NCBI GenBank assembly: GCA_002309805.1 | Contig: DBYJ01000055.1 | Location: 126,299 to 131,570, forward strand | DNA length: 5,272 nucleotides | Direction of reading: 5' to 3' | From: Bacteroidales bacterium UBA1189 | GTDB taxonomy: Bacteria > Bacteroidota > Bacteroidia > Bacteroidales > Bacteroidaceae | In this document: positions 4,703-5,272 of the stretch, one piece after another | Position numbering within the stretch: the stretch's first letter is position 1 | Layout of the letters: every line of letters starts with the position of its first letter | Position numbers and translations under genes: made by a program | The notes under the pieces: generated by a model | What the model was told of the DNA's origin: nothing | The model's database searches: none | The model's input: the letters and a program-made list of their open reading frames with translations, nothing else

Positions 4703-5272
4703 TTAGGCTTCCCAGCCGAGGGCAGAGGCGCCGAGGACGGCTGCGTCGGAGTCTTTGAGCTCGCTGACGAGCACCTTGACCTTGCCCTTCCAGATGCGGA
4801 GGACGGTATTGTCGAGGGCTTCGCGTACGGGCTTCATGATGTATTCGCCAGACTTGGTGAGACCGCCGAAGAGGATGATGGCCTCGGGGGCGGAGAAGGC
4901 GACGAAGTCTGCGAGAGCTTCGCCGAGCAGCTTGCCCGTGAACTCGAAGATTTCAAGCGCAATCTTGTCGCCCTTGACGGCTGCGTCATAGACATCCTTC
5001 GACTCGATGGGACGGTCGGTGATGGCGCGCAGGAGGCTGGGCTCCTTGCTCTGCTCAAGACGCTCCTTTGCCGTGCGGGCGACGCCGGTAGCCGAACAAT
5101 AGGCTTCGAGGCAGCCCTTACGTCCGCAGCCACAGAGACGTCCGTTGCGCTCGACGATGACGTGGCCAAGCTCTCCGGCAAAGCCGTCGTGGCCATAGAC
5201 GAGCTGTCCGTTGATGACGATGCCCGAGCCGACGCCCGTGCCGAGGGTGATTTCGATGAAGTTCTTCATGCC
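4703..5272 (-). CDS. ROK-family sugar kinase (glucokinase-like), C-terminal part; 5' end outside the window
   Basis: ROK kinases phosphorylate sugars such as glucose or N-acetyl sugars with ATP in the cytoplasm; related ROK proteins are repressors. The visible part, about 189 residues, begins G-MKNFIEITLGTGVGSG. The TLGTGVGSG loop is the second phosphate-binding motif of the sugar-kinase fold. From the first visible Met, ELGH at 33-36 contains the zinc-ligand His and the sugar-contacting Glu. CGCGRKGCLE at 46-55 is the ROK zinc signature with all three Cys present. IILFGGL and DAAVLGASAL close the adenosine-binding lobe. Family members are about 300-320 residues, so about 120-130 N-terminal residues lie past the right edge, including any DNA-binding domain that would mark a repressor. 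The Met at 5269 is internal. The intact zinc motif and short length beyond it favour a kinase. The exact sugar is undetermined. Confidence 0.95.
   Translation of the reverse strand, partial: GMKNFIEITLGTGVGSGIVINGQLVYGHDGFAGELGHVIVERNGRLCGCGRKGCLEAYCSATGVARTAKERLEQSKEPSLLRAITDRPIESKDVYDAAVKGDKIALEIFEFTGKLLGEALADFVAFSAPEAIILFGGLTKSGEYIMKPVREALDNTVLRIWKGKVKVLVSELKDSDAAVLGASALGWEA

Noticed and set aside
5267..5269. ATG as the start of a short ROK protein
   Set aside because: The frame stays open to the window edge and the sequence around this Met matches the middle of full-length ROK kinases, so the gene is cut by the window.

Overview
The window looks like ordinary chromosomal DNA from a member of the order Bacteroidales (Bacteroidota), possibly Prevotellaceae-like. 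This rests on three things. Three intergenic regions carry the phylum-type promoter, a TTG-containing -33 element 20 nt before TAnnTTTG. Start codons lack Shine-Dalgarno sequences. The proteins (GroEL, L19, a ROK kinase of the Bacteroidales type, SPII lipoproteins rich in Phe before the Cys) read as Bacteroidales. I see no phage, transposase, CRISPR, tRNA or rRNA.

Layout from left to right. (1) The 3' end of groEL on the + strand (1-468) is followed by a strong hairpin terminator (485-522), which probably also ends the convergent operon. (2) A two-gene minus-strand operon (2266 down to 578) encodes a 5'-nucleotidase/UshA-like enzyme split into two lipoproteins. The substrate-binding C-terminal domain is encoded first and the metallophosphoesterase domain second. 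Both genes start with nearly the same signal-peptide sequence, and both are preceded by a 9-bp degenerate tandem repeat. (3) A divergent intergenic region (2267-2529) carries back-to-back promoters for that operon and for rplS. (4) rplS (ribosomal protein L19) has its own terminator. (5) A small secreted beta-barrel-like protein has its own promoter and terminator. (6) A GNAT acetyltransferase begins 14 nt after that terminator's T-run. (7) A 22-bp iteron-like tandem repeat lies between convergent genes. (8) A small lipoprotein of unknown function and (9) the 3' part of a ROK-family sugar kinase gene are both on the minus strand and run off the right edge.

The genes are mostly independent housekeeping units, and there is no evidence that they form one pathway. 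The two nucleotidase halves almost certainly work together at the periplasmic or outer-membrane face, releasing nucleosides and phosphate from nucleotides. The ROK kinase and the small lipoprotein may be co-transcribed.

I do not see a convincing new multi-gene system. The items most worth a second look are the duplicated leader and signal-peptide cassette in front of both halves of the split nucleotidase, and the 22-bp array, in which two different palindromes alternate every 11 bp.
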